DNA of 27,885 nt from an uncultured Lachnospiraceae bacterium (GCA_910579085.1 CAJTRU010000048.1:1-27885), one strand, 5' to 3'; numbered from the stretch's first letter, positions 14,753 through 22,953 are shown. Program-made: numbers and translations. The notes: generated from the sequence alone by a model not told the origin.

Positions 14753-15841
14753 TTATTTATGAAGGGAATTATAATCATAAGAATTATAAAAATTTCTTAT
14801 TGTTTTTATATATTCCTTGTAATTATCTTTTGTCAGAAGATATTCACCATTATGCATCCATTCCAGTATTAAAGAATTTATCCATTCACCATAATGTGCC
14901 TGGTCTTTGTAATTATCCAGGTTACATACAAGTTCAAAGTTATTGCAAAATGAATAAAGTTTAATATTAGGATACTTCAAAATTTCCTCAATAGCTGCCT
15001 GTTCAGCATCAATACGCCAGTCTGTCTGTCCAGTATTTTTTAGAACATCCCAGTAGCAGATACTATATGGTGGAAAGAAGTAATAAAAAGTTGTTTCTGG
15101 GTGACAGGCAGCCAGGCTTGTTACATTCTGCCTGATATTTCCAATAACCATTTTACGCTCATTTTCTGAAAACACCTGTGCTGGACTGGCTATTTCCTCC
15201 AAAATATATGTGCCTAAAACTGTTTCTGCCCCAAATGTATAATAACCGTTCCAGTTTGCATAATCATCAAAACTTGTAGTTTCAAAACCAGCTTTTGTAT
15301 GTTTTATAACACTGTGTGTCTGTTCAAATAATATGGATTTATTCAATACATAATTTACATCATCAAATAAATTATTATTATACAGATAAAACGGATATTC
15401 TATATCTTCCCTATAAGCATCTTTATCTTCAACCAGATGGCTATAATCAAGACATCTTATAATATATCTAATATTCTTTCCGGAATCATAAGCCCTTTTA
15501 AGATTATCATTTATTTCTTTATAATGACCTCCTGAAAACGGGACTTTAATAAAATCACTGCCAAATACTTTATCTGCTTCAGATTTTTTAAAATTTTCTG
15601 TCATAGAGGTTCCAGTAATAATGCTTTCATATTCAAAATTCCTTGTAATGCCATCATTCTGGTATCTTTCATTATTAATTGGATATTTATACTTATTTAA
15701 TGGACTATGATAGTGAAATAACGGATCAATATAAATTGTAATTGAAGCAAATAAAATAAATACTATAATTGCTAAAAATAAGGTGCCAGTAATCCATATC
15801 TTATATTTTAATGATTCTACATTTTTTTCTTTTTCTGCCAC
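14753..15841 (-). CDS. Membrane-anchored SGNH-fold protein, DltD/AlgJ-like partner of the MBOAT protein
   Basis: A 362-aa protein with one N-terminal membrane helix (about 13-36) and an extracytoplasmic SGNH domain. Block I is ITGTSMTENF with nucleophile Ser79, and the C-terminal block is DQAHYGEW with Asp313 and His316. These are the catalytic serine, aspartate and histidine of this hydrolase/acyltransferase superfamily. The start is GTG with AAAGGA seven bases upstream. Its position directly before the MBOAT gene suggests it takes acyl groups from that protein and places them on the polymer. Length and topology resemble DltD, although similarity is limited to the motifs. A 120-base AT-rich gap without a clear terminator or promoter separates it from the preceding gene. 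Confidence 0.8.
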   Translation of the reverse strand: MAEKEKNVESLKYKIWITGTLFLAIIVFILFASITIYIDPLFHYHSPLNKYKYPINNERYQNDGITRNFEYESIITGTSMTENFKKSEADKVFGSDFIKVPFSGGHYKEINDNLKRAYDSGKNIRYIIRCLDYSHLVEDKDAYREDIEYPFYLYNNNLFDDVNYVLNKSILFEQTHSVIKHTKAGFETTSFDDYANWNGYYTFGAETVLGTYILEEIASPAQVFSENERKMVIGNIRQNVTSLAACHPETTFYYFFPPYSICYWDVLKNTGQTDWRIDAEQAAIEEILKYPNIKLYSFCNNFELVCNLDNYKDQAHYGEWINSLILEWMHNGEYLLTKDNYKEYIKTIRNFYNSYDYNSLHK

Positions 15842-15961
15842 TTTAATTTCCTTTCACAAATTTTATAAAAATCTATTGTTTCATTATTTTCTATTTATTG
15901 TAACAGTTTTTTTGTGTCATGTCCACAAGAATAATTGAAAATCCAAGTTAATTCTTTTCTA

Positions 15962-17308
15962 TTAAATATATCTTGTATCTATGCCATTATGGCAGTCCTC
16001 AATTACATTGCAAATTTCAACAGATACTTTTTCAGGAATCATGCTAAAATTCCTATTGCCAGTTATAGTTCTGTTAAAACTTGAAACCATATACCGTATT
16101 CCTTCACCTTCCAGCTGGTAGAAATATCTCTTATTATCTGCTGGGTTTTCAAATCTGGCTTCAAAATAATCCATTTTCCACCATGGTGCAGGTACATACA
16201 CATATCCTTTTGTGCCAGAAATAACAAGTTCGCCTTCAGCCTTGACTTCTGTACCTACCTTAATTGAACCAACAGCATTGTTATAAATAAATTCAATTTT
16301 TGTAAATGCATCATAACCATTTATACTCATCTTGCTTTGTACAATCTTTTCTTTATAATTACAGCCAAGAACCATAAAGACTGGAAGCATAGCAAAAGGT
16401 CCCCATTCTGTTATACTGCCCCATTTTTGCATATGGCTGTCTGCCCCGCCAAATGAATTCCGAAGGCTTGTAGATGTAGATTCAACTGATATAATATCCC
16501 CTATAATTCCAGACTTTAAAAGCAACAAAAGCCTTTCAAATGCAAGTGCATACGCTGTTTTATTACCCTCCATAAGGATACAGCCATTCTTTTTAGCCAT
16601 TCCGAAAAGCCTTTCACAATCAGATTTCTTTACTGTTACTGGAGGGTCACATAAAATATGTTTTTTACATTCAAGTGCCTGTTTTATATAATCTTTCCTT
16701 TCATATGGGTTAACAGCAATATACACAGCATCAACCACTTTTAATAATTCCCCATAATCCTGGTAATTATGAATATTTGCAAATTCTTTTTGTAATCCAG
16801 GCAGCCTGCCAAAACAACCTGCAACATCAATCCCGTTCACAAATGTACATTCCCTTGCAAATTTAATTAATATTTCGCTTGTATCACCAACCAGCCCCAT
16901 TCGGATTTTCCTGTCACCAGACCTGATTTGGGAACTGGAGACACCTTCTGTCCTTTCCAGGTAAACCACCTTACAAAATTCATCCAGATAATCAAACCTG
17001 CCAGTCCAGTCAGAACCAATAGCAAAAATATCTACTGTATATCTTTTTATATCATCAATTTTCTGGCCTTCATATTCTTCAATAATAATTTCATCAGCTA
17101 TTCCTGTTGCCTGGATTGCAGAAATTCTTTCTGGTAAAGACTGCTGGACATTAAACTTCCCACGTGCTTTATCAAAATCATCAGATGTTACTGCTACGAT
17201 AAGATAATCCCCCAGTTTTTTTGCTCTTTCCAATAACCGGATATGGCCATAATGGAGCATGTCATAAGTTCCATATGTAATCACTTTGGTTAAACCATTA
17301 TGGTTCAT
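15962..17308 (-). CDS. TagD-like cytidylyltransferase fused to Gfo/Idh/MocA-like domain
   Basis: A two-domain cytoplasmic protein (448 aa). Residues 5-133 form a glycerol-3-phosphate cytidylyltransferase-type domain: YGTYDMLHYGH (nucleotide binding), SDWTGRF and RTEGVSSSQIR, close to the TagD RTEGIS motif. It probably makes a CDP-polyol or CDP-amino-alcohol. From about 137 a Rossmann fold begins (IRMGLVGDTSE), followed by a Gfo/Idh/MocA C-terminal fold with LLLLLKSGIIGDI and GELVISGTKGYV. The usual EKP motif with the catalytic lysine is DPP here (HILCDPPVTV), and the usual Asp/His site reads ITEWGPFAML. The oxidoreductase domain may therefore be altered or inactive. The start is ATG 17308, overlapping the aminotransferase stop (TGATG) after GGGGAGTGAT; an upstream ATG at 17323 lies in that ribosome site. 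Confidence 0.83.
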   Translation of the reverse strand: MNHNGLTKVITYGTYDMLHYGHIRLLERAKKLGDYLIVAVTSDDFDKARGKFNVQQSLPERISAIQATGIADEIIIEEYEGQKIDDIKRYTVDIFAIGSDWTGRFDYLDEFCKVVYLERTEGVSSSQIRSGDRKIRMGLVGDTSEILIKFARECTFVNGIDVAGCFGRLPGLQKEFANIHNYQDYGELLKVVDAVYIAVNPYERKDYIKQALECKKHILCDPPVTVKKSDCERLFGMAKKNGCILMEGNKTAYALAFERLLLLLKSGIIGDIISVESTSTSLRNSFGGADSHMQKWGSITEWGPFAMLPVFMVLGCNYKEKIVQSKMSINGYDAFTKIEFIYNNAVGSIKVGTEVKAEGELVISGTKGYVYVPAPWWKMDYFEARFENPADNKRYFYQLEGEGIRYMVSSFNRTITGNRNFSMIPEKVSVEICNVIEDCHNGIDTRYI

Positions 17309-18390
17309 CAAATCACTCCCCATCTTTTCATATCATCAAAGGCAGAAAACAATGTATTATAATTTTCCTTTGTTAGATGGCCTATATGCCCTATACGGAA
17401 TACTTCATCTGCAAAACCACCACCATTAGGACAAGCCCATATATTATATTCATCCTTTAAAATACGGACTATTTTTTTTGCTCCGCAAGTAACAGGATGT
17501 AGTGCGGTTACTGCATTAGACTTGTCCTCTGCAACTAATTCAAAAGGATAATTTTTTATTTTTTCCCGGAAATAACAAGCAAGTTCTGCTATTCTTCCAC
17601 GTTCTGCTTTTATCCCGCCATTCTCTTCAATAATAGTTAGCCGTTTATTAATCTGGATAAGTGTTGTAACTGCTGGCGTAAATGGTGTCTGTCCACGCTC
17701 CATGTCCTTAAGTGCACTTTTTAGGCTAAGATACATACACTTTTCTTTATTATTTTCTATACGGATTACCGCTGACGGAGCAAGCGCAATAGCAGCAATC
17801 CCCGGCTGTACTGCTAATGCTTTTTGTGAACCAGTAATAACAGCCGCCGCCTCAAGCCCTGCCATATCAATCTCATCTGTAATAAATGAACTGATAGCAT
17901 CTACAATAAGAAGTATATTATTCTCCTTACAAAACCTAGAAATAAGAGACATATTGTAAAGAACACCAGAAGATGTTTCGTTCATATTTACTAAAAGTGC
18001 CGTATAACCTCTGCCAGCAAATTTGTCTAACTGTTCCTTTTTTATTTGCCTGCCAAATTCACATTTAATCTCATCCATATTGTATCCATAAATTTCACAG
18101 AGTTTAACAAAACGGTGTCCAAAGCTGCCACCATTAATTACAATAACTTTATCATTGTTATCTAGGATATTAGCCACACAAGATTCCATTGCCCCAGTCC
18201 CAGATGCAGTAAGGAAAACACACCTGCTGTTATCTGGTGCATTTAAAAACTTTAACATAAGCCTTTCATTCTGGAGCATCATACCAGAAAATTCAGGTGT
18301 CCTGAAATATGGTACAGAAATTTTTGCTATATCCAGCACTTCCTGGCATGACATCACCGGACCAACTGTAAAATTTAACATTCCAGCCAT
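17308..18390 (-). CDS. Class V PLP aminotransferase (PhnW/serine-pyruvate type)
   Basis: A 360-aa pyridoxal-phosphate enzyme of the alanine-glyoxylate, serine-pyruvate or 2-aminoethylphosphonate aminotransferase group. Visible hallmarks are LNFTVGPVMS at the N-terminus, SGTGAMES (phosphate binding), VDAISSF (cofactor Asp) and TGSQKALAVQPG with the Schiff-base lysine. The C-terminal FRIGHIGHLT is the usual RIGxMG-type motif with His for Met. The start is ATG 18390, seven bases after GGAGGT. Its last base overlaps the first of the cytidylyltransferase fusion, so translation is coupled. No phosphoenolpyruvate mutase lies nearby, so phosphonate synthesis is not shown. Making or consuming an amino alcohol, amino sugar or glyoxylate-type substrate for activation by its partner is an inference. 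Confidence 0.85.
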   Translation of the reverse strand: MAGMLNFTVGPVMSCQEVLDIAKISVPYFRTPEFSGMMLQNERLMLKFLNAPDNSRCVFLTASGTGAMESCVANILDNNDKVIVINGGSFGHRFVKLCEIYGYNMDEIKCEFGRQIKKEQLDKFAGRGYTALLVNMNETSSGVLYNMSLISRFCKENNILLIVDAISSFITDEIDMAGLEAAAVITGSQKALAVQPGIAAIALAPSAVIRIENNKEKCMYLSLKSALKDMERGQTPFTPAVTTLIQINKRLTIIEENGGIKAERGRIAELACYFREKIKNYPFELVAEDKSNAVTALHPVTCGAKKIVRILKDEYNIWACPNGGGFADEVFRIGHIGHLTKENYNTLFSAFDDMKRWGVI

Positions 18391-18417
18391 CAATAATACC
18401 TCCATTATCATGTTTTT

Positions 18418-19860
18418 TTAAACAATATCCAGCTCATTCCTATCACGTAACATATACTTGCGAAGAGGTGTAATACTTGCAATCCAATATAGCAGGCCAC
18501 CACAGATTGCTGTATACCCGCTGCCTGTAACAGCGATGAAAACAGGACTTTTAATTTCCCCGCTGAGAGGATTGTAGATAAACATAATACACGTTGTAAA
18601 GGAAATTATGATACATGCCAGACCAACCAGATTAAAACCATGTGTAAATCCATAAGCATTATGCCCGTAAATATTATATAAAGATTTCAATGAAATTTTT
18701 CTTTTTTTAACTATAAAATAATCAACGGCTACCATACCTATAATTGGTCCCTGTATGTATGCTGCTAATGAAATAAATGAACCAAAGTTATCCATCACCC
18801 ATCCCCAGACAGTTAAAACACTGACATAAAACATAGAAATAATTACTAATACTTTATAACTGATTTTTGGCAATCCGCTTTTAACTATCATACAATTAAC
18901 ATAAGAACCTGTACCCTGTGTACCAATATTAGCAAATGCAACCAGTAATAAACTTAATAATGAAAACCCAGGACCTGCAAGCATAGCAAGCATTGTAGCA
19001 GGGTCACTTTCATAATAACCAGCCTTAACAAATGTAGCTATTGCCATAACACCACCAGCAGCTACAAAGAAAGGCGCAACCACTCCATATGCCAGCGAAG
19101 TGGCCCAGTAACCCTGTTTCTCGCTTTTTGCCAGACGTGGCATAACAAGAGCCTGCGTTGACCACGAAAAAGCAAATGCAACATTTCCTTCGGCTGAAAG
19201 CATGAAACGGCCAGCTGCAGTGTTATAAAGACTTGTATCTGGTTTAACCTTAAACATATCCCCTAAAGGAACAGCTGTAAAACAAATTATAACAATAATA
19301 ACCCCAACACCAAGAAGTGCTACTACTAAAAACCTGTTAGTCCACTTAATTACATCGGGTCCTCCCAAGGCAATAATAGTACCAATTATGACACACAAAA
19401 CACCTAATAACGGTTTCCATAAACTAATATTTAACGATAAACCAAAAAAACCAGCCAAGTTAATCATAGATGAAGCAAACAGCTGGGAATCAACCGCATA
19501 CCATCCAAAATTGGCAAGGCTTATAACAGTAGCCAGTATAGCAACACCCTTTTTGCCAAGAACAGACCGAAGCCATACCCACAAATCAATTCCATAACGG
19601 ACACCAAATAATACTGGAAGACATTCAATAAACACCCAGATAATATTAAAGCAAAAGATATTAACCAACATCTGTCTGAACGAAAGATACTGTGCTACAT
19701 ATGCGCCTTGTGTATAGCACCATGTAGCAATTGAAAAGCCACCAGTTGTAAGGAATAAATCCCAGAATGAATACTGTCTTTCGTTAGTGAGTACAGGAAC
19801 AGTCCCTGTTATAGTTTCCTGTTTTATATAATCAGCATTTCTTTGTGTTTTTGCAGCCAT
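18418..19860 (-). CDS. NCS1 family permease (cytosine/purine permease fold)
   Basis: A 480-aa, 12-segment secondary transporter of the nucleobase:cation symporter-1 family. Features include SFWDLFLTTGGFSIATW near residue 33, NFGWYAVDSQLFASS in segment 3 and an APFFVAAGG-type segment in the middle. Known members take up cytosine, purines, allantoin, hydantoins or thiamine precursors. Here the flanking choline-kinase and cytidylyltransferase genes point to choline, ethanolamine or a similar amino compound, making it a stand-in for LicB. That substrate is inferred. The ATG at 19860 follows GGAGGTGAT by six bases and overlaps the stop of the 58-aa gene (TAATG). An upstream in-frame start at 19905 would overlap the small gene by 46 bases and is rejected. 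Confidence 0.85.
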   Translation of the reverse strand: MAAKTQRNADYIKQETITGTVPVLTNERQYSFWDLFLTTGGFSIATWCYTQGAYVAQYLSFRQMLVNIFCFNIIWVFIECLPVLFGVRYGIDLWVWLRSVLGKKGVAILATVISLANFGWYAVDSQLFASSMINLAGFFGLSLNISLWKPLLGVLCVIIGTIIALGGPDVIKWTNRFLVVALLGVGVIIVIICFTAVPLGDMFKVKPDTSLYNTAAGRFMLSAEGNVAFAFSWSTQALVMPRLAKSEKQGYWATSLAYGVVAPFFVAAGGVMAIATFVKAGYYESDPATMLAMLAGPGFSLLSLLLVAFANIGTQGTGSYVNCMIVKSGLPKISYKVLVIISMFYVSVLTVWGWVMDNFGSFISLAAYIQGPIIGMVAVDYFIVKKRKISLKSLYNIYGHNAYGFTHGFNLVGLACIIISFTTCIMFIYNPLSGEIKSPVFIAVTGSGYTAICGGLLYWIASITPLRKYMLRDRNELDIV

Positions 19861-20036
19861 TATACAATCACCTCCATCATACATAAAACAATTAAAATTA
19901 TACAAACTGCTATGGCTGATATTATTTTAACTGCATCACCTTTATCAGCCTGGTCTGGGAACTTGTAATTTTTACTTTCCATTTCTTTAAGCCTGGATTT
20001 TGTTTCTTTATAAATTAATTCTTCAATTGATTCCAT
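19860..20036 (-). CDS. 58-aa single-span membrane protein, translationally coupled to the NCS1 permease
   Basis: Begins at ATG 20036, seven bases after AAAGGA; an in-frame GTG at 20057 precedes that ribosome site. Residues 1-20 are a charged, helical segment (SIEELIYKETKSRLKEME), then KFPDQADKGD, then one membrane helix (about 37-56) ending the protein in EVIV. The predicted orientation is N-in. The stop and the permease start share a base (TAATG), and the permease ribosome site lies in its last codons. That organisation is typical of a transporter with a small auxiliary subunit, comparable to YhdT with PanF or YjcH with ActP, though those partner a different transporter family. I do not recognise the family. 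Confidence 0.7.
   Translation of the reverse strand: MESIEELIYKETKSRLKEMESKNYKFPDQADKGDAVKIISAIAVCIILIVLCMMEVIV
19867..19875 (-). promoter_or_regulatory. Ribosome binding site of the NCS1 permease inside the small gene
   Basis: GGAGGTGAT (minus strand, 19875-19867) lies six bases before ATG 19860 and within the last codons of the 58-aa gene. It fixes the permease start and implies coupled translation. Confidence 0.8.
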
Positions 20037-20116
20037 TCTGGCTTCCTTTCCGTTCACATTTATTTTTTATTCTAATTTTTTTGAACATTATGATATGATA
20101 ATTTTCCATAGAAGTA

Positions 20117-21913
20117 TTATTCTTGCCACTTACCAAGAAGTTCCAGCGTTTTTTTACCATATATTTTGCTATTCTTATACCACATATATAACCAGCTGCC
20201 AGCAGAATTACCCCTGGTTTCCTGATAAAGTGCCCAGATATACCAGTAATATGATGCTTCAGCAATATATCCAATATAATGGGCAAGTTCCTTATCATTA
20301 TCCAGAATTTTAGGATTATAAAGTTTGATAATTTCCAGTGACTCATTATAAGAATAGCCAGAACAGCAAATAAAAGTACCCAAATCACTAGCGGGGTCAT
20401 CATTGCCAGAATATTCCCAGTCAATCAGAAACATTTTATTATTTTTATCCAACAGAAAATTAGGTGAATAGCAATCATTGTGGCATAAGCATCTGCGTCC
20501 ATACCCATCTGATTTTATTTCATTATTTACCTTTGTAATTAGTGACAATAAATCATCAAAACCATCAAAGTTTGTTTTTCCTAAAGCTTTAAGCTGTCCA
20601 ATAAATTTTTGTGTTTTATCCCATAAACCAAAATCAAACTCTGACTTAATATTCTGGTTATGAAGTATCTTCATCATTGAAACTGCTGCTGATACCTCAG
20701 AAATATTGTGATAATCAAGCTCTCTTGCCTCTTCTATGTATTTTGATATCTTCCACCCCTTTGCAGAATCCATATAAATAAAAGTATCATCCAGTCCCAG
20801 CTTGAATGCAATCTTCATTGACTCAGCTTCACTATTGCGGTTTATATACTTTTCAGTACCATTTCCAGGATGGCGGTATACATACTCTTGTCCATTTACC
20901 ATAAATTTGAATGATGTATTTGTAATACCAGCATTAATTGCAACAATACTAACAATATCTTTAATTTCACAATCCAGAACCCTGCATATATTCCTTAAAA
21001 TACCTGAATCTGCATTATTTATGTATTCTTTATCAAAATGACGGAGTTCATCAAGCGAATCAAATTCCAAAACTTTGCCAGAATCATATTTTTTAATGTA
21101 TAAATCAAGTTCTTTAATATATCTCATATAGAGATTTTCCCAGAGATGCTCCCTTGTTTTCTGGTTTACATACTCCTTTTTAAGAATTCTGGTAAATTTT
21201 TTGCTAAAAATATTGTCAAAGTATACATGTCCAAGCATATACCATGAATTACTGCCACCAATAGTTACAGACTTTATTCTTCCATGTGCATCACATGAAA
21301 GGCAGTATTCATCTGTATCCCCAGCTGAATAAACAGCAGAATAATATGCCTGGTAAACATACTCTTCAAAAACGTTGTCAACAAAATAATTGTCACTGGA
21401 ACAAATATAGGTATTTGAAAGCCTGTCCAGTACCTTTATTAACGTTGAAGTATTGTTGTACCTGTAATAATCCTCGTTGACAATAATTTTTATATTAAAT
21501 TTTTCCTCAAGATAAAAGAATTTTTCTTTCATATATCCAACAACTACAGTAATATCTTTTATGCCTGCCTTCTGTAGCTGCCTTATCTCACGTTCAATCA
21601 AGATTTCTCCTTTTACCGTTAACAATCCTTTTGGCTTCTCATATGAGAGTGGCGCAAACCTTCTTGACATTCCGGCTGCCATTATAACTGCATTATTTAC
21701 CTTATATGGCTTTAGTGCCTCAATTCCGGCTTTTGTAATTGTATAACTGGATGCCTGGGAATTTATAAGACACCTGGAGGCAAGTTCATGTATAAGCTTA
21801 TTAGCTTTTCCAAGAGAAATACCCATACTTTCAGAAATTTCCCTTTGTGTGCATACTCTCATTTTATTTTGTTTCAATTTATATAGAAATTCAAATTCTG
21901 TTTTTTGTAACAT
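20117..21913 (-). CDS. Winged-helix / LicC-like cytidylyltransferase / LicA-like kinase fusion
   Basis: A 598-aa three-part protein. Residues 1-70 form a winged-helix domain (TQREISESMGISLGKANKL recognition region, YTITKAGIEALKPY wing). Residues 73-300 form a LicC-type phosphocholine cytidylyltransferase: NAVIMAAGMSRRFAPL, EKPKGLL, metal-binding SSDNYF (Asp174), and DSLDELRHFD near the end. Residues 315-598 form a LicA/choline-kinase domain with NTSFKF, the Brenner motif CHNDCYSPNFLL (His478, Asp480) and FLIDWEYSG (Asp498, Glu500). One chain could thus phosphorylate choline or ethanolamine and convert it to the CDP form. The winged helix may bind DNA and tie expression to substrate, or only aid folding. 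The start follows CAGGAGA by seven bases. All catalytic residues appear intact. Confidence 0.9.
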   Translation of the reverse strand: MLQKTEFEFLYKLKQNKMRVCTQREISESMGISLGKANKLIHELASRCLINSQASSYTITKAGIEALKPYKVNNAVIMAAGMSRRFAPLSYEKPKGLLTVKGEILIEREIRQLQKAGIKDITVVVGYMKEKFFYLEEKFNIKIIVNEDYYRYNNTSTLIKVLDRLSNTYICSSDNYFVDNVFEEYVYQAYYSAVYSAGDTDEYCLSCDAHGRIKSVTIGGSNSWYMLGHVYFDNIFSKKFTRILKKEYVNQKTREHLWENLYMRYIKELDLYIKKYDSGKVLEFDSLDELRHFDKEYINNADSGILRNICRVLDCEIKDIVSIVAINAGITNTSFKFMVNGQEYVYRHPGNGTEKYINRNSEAESMKIAFKLGLDDTFIYMDSAKGWKISKYIEEARELDYHNISEVSAAVSMMKILHNQNIKSEFDFGLWDKTQKFIGQLKALGKTNFDGFDDLLSLITKVNNEIKSDGYGRRCLCHNDCYSPNFLLDKNNKMFLIDWEYSGNDDPASDLGTFICCSGYSYNESLEIIKLYNPKILDNDKELAHYIGYIAEASYYWYIWALYQETRGNSAGSWLYMWYKNSKIYGKKTLELLGKWQE

Positions 21914-21936
21914 TATAATTCTCCTGTAGTAAATGG

Positions 21937-22947
21937 TTATTTAAAATCATAAAGATATCCAGGTAATTTACTTTCTATCATTTTAACCTCTTCTGCTGCT
22001 TCTGGATGTTTTTTCCATATTTGTGTGTTATTAATTGAAACATCAGGTTTAAAAATTTCTTTTTTTCTTGTATGCTCTTTCTTGTCCAATCCTAACCATA
22101 TTATCAGTTTTGATGTAGTTTCTTCATACTTATATATTAAATCCTCAAATTTAATAAATTTAATTTGTCCAGTATCAAGATTTTCTGTTTTACGATGGGA
22201 ACGGGTATATAAAAACCACTTGCAAAATGTATCTACATCATTTGGAAGGATTCCATCTTTCCAGACATACTTATCAAGTACAAATATATCTCTTGGATCT
22301 CTGTCTACAATTACCACTTGGATATTGCCATTAAAGTAACGGAGATATCTTTTCAAATTAATGGGAGGTAATAACTGGTCTACCATTATTATATCCTTAT
22401 CATCTGGAATGACAGATGAAAATAACGATTCTATATATTTGCGTGTTAAAGACAGAAACTTTTTTTCAGTTGGATGGGAACAATAAGTTATCTCATTTTT
22501 GATGGTATTAATCTGCCGGTCAACATTATCTCTCCAAATAGTCATATGAAGAAACTTATTTAATATTCTTTTACGGAAATAGAAAAAGTTTCCTCTGTCA
22601 TACAGGTCATACTGCCACCATCCTTGATATGAAAAATCCACGAGTTTATCAATATAACTATAAGAATATTTCTTCCACTTATCTCCAAAAAAAGCACTAT
22701 ATTTTTTCCCAAAAATATTTCCAGAATAAAAATCAACTAATTTTTTATAACGTTTTAAAGAATGTCCAGAATTGTGCCTGTTAAAACATTCCAGCAAGTT
22801 AAATTCTAAGTCAGAAATACCATCCGGATCTTGAATAAATCTAAATTCTTCATTAGTAAAAGAATAAACACTATCAAATTCAGATACAAAATCCGTCACC
22901 GCACTAGAACCAGTTCCATAATAACTGGCACATGAAATAAATCTCAT
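21937..22947 (-). CDS. Sulfotransferase-family protein
   Basis: A 336-aa cytoplasmic protein starting RFISCASYYGTGSSAVTD, a P-loop-like 5'-phosphosulfate binding segment (GTGSS at about 11-15) with Ser in place of the usual SGTT. A later QVVIVDRDPRDIFVLDKYV matches the RDPRD...S/Y 3'-phosphate motif of PAPS-dependent sulfotransferases. Polysaccharide sulfation by transfer from PAPS is the likely role, although no PAPS synthesis genes are seen here. The start is taken at ATG 22947 because GGGGAGG lies six bases upstream; an in-frame ATG at 23040 would add 31 residues with only a weak site. It follows two glycosyltransferases and precedes the LicC-LicA fusion by 23 bases. Similar P-loop proteins of unknown donor exist, so activity is not certain. 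Confidence 0.75.
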   Translation of the reverse strand: MRFISCASYYGTGSSAVTDFVSEFDSVYSFTNEEFRFIQDPDGISDLEFNLLECFNRHNSGHSLKRYKKLVDFYSGNIFGKKYSAFFGDKWKKYSYSYIDKLVDFSYQGWWQYDLYDRGNFFYFRKRILNKFLHMTIWRDNVDRQINTIKNEITYCSHPTEKKFLSLTRKYIESLFSSVIPDDKDIIMVDQLLPPINLKRYLRYFNGNIQVVIVDRDPRDIFVLDKYVWKDGILPNDVDTFCKWFLYTRSHRKTENLDTGQIKFIKFEDLIYKYEETTSKLIIWLGLDKKEHTRKKEIFKPDVSINNTQIWKKHPEAAEEVKMIESKLPGYLYDFK

Positions 22948-22953
22948 AGTTAA

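Noticed and set aside
13266..15841. A dlt operon for D-alanylation of teichoic acid
   Set aside because: Only MBOAT and SGNH genes are present; dltA and dltC are missing and the surrounding genes are for glycan assembly.
15842..15961. TTGTG/CACAA inverted repeat in the gap before the SGNH gene as a terminator
   Set aside because: It is only five pairs and is followed on the transcribed strand by A residues, not T residues.
17308..18390. A phosphonate (aminoethylphosphonate) biosynthesis cluster
   Set aside because: The aminotransferase would fit, but there is no PEP mutase or phosphonopyruvate decarboxylase in the window, so the claim is not supported.
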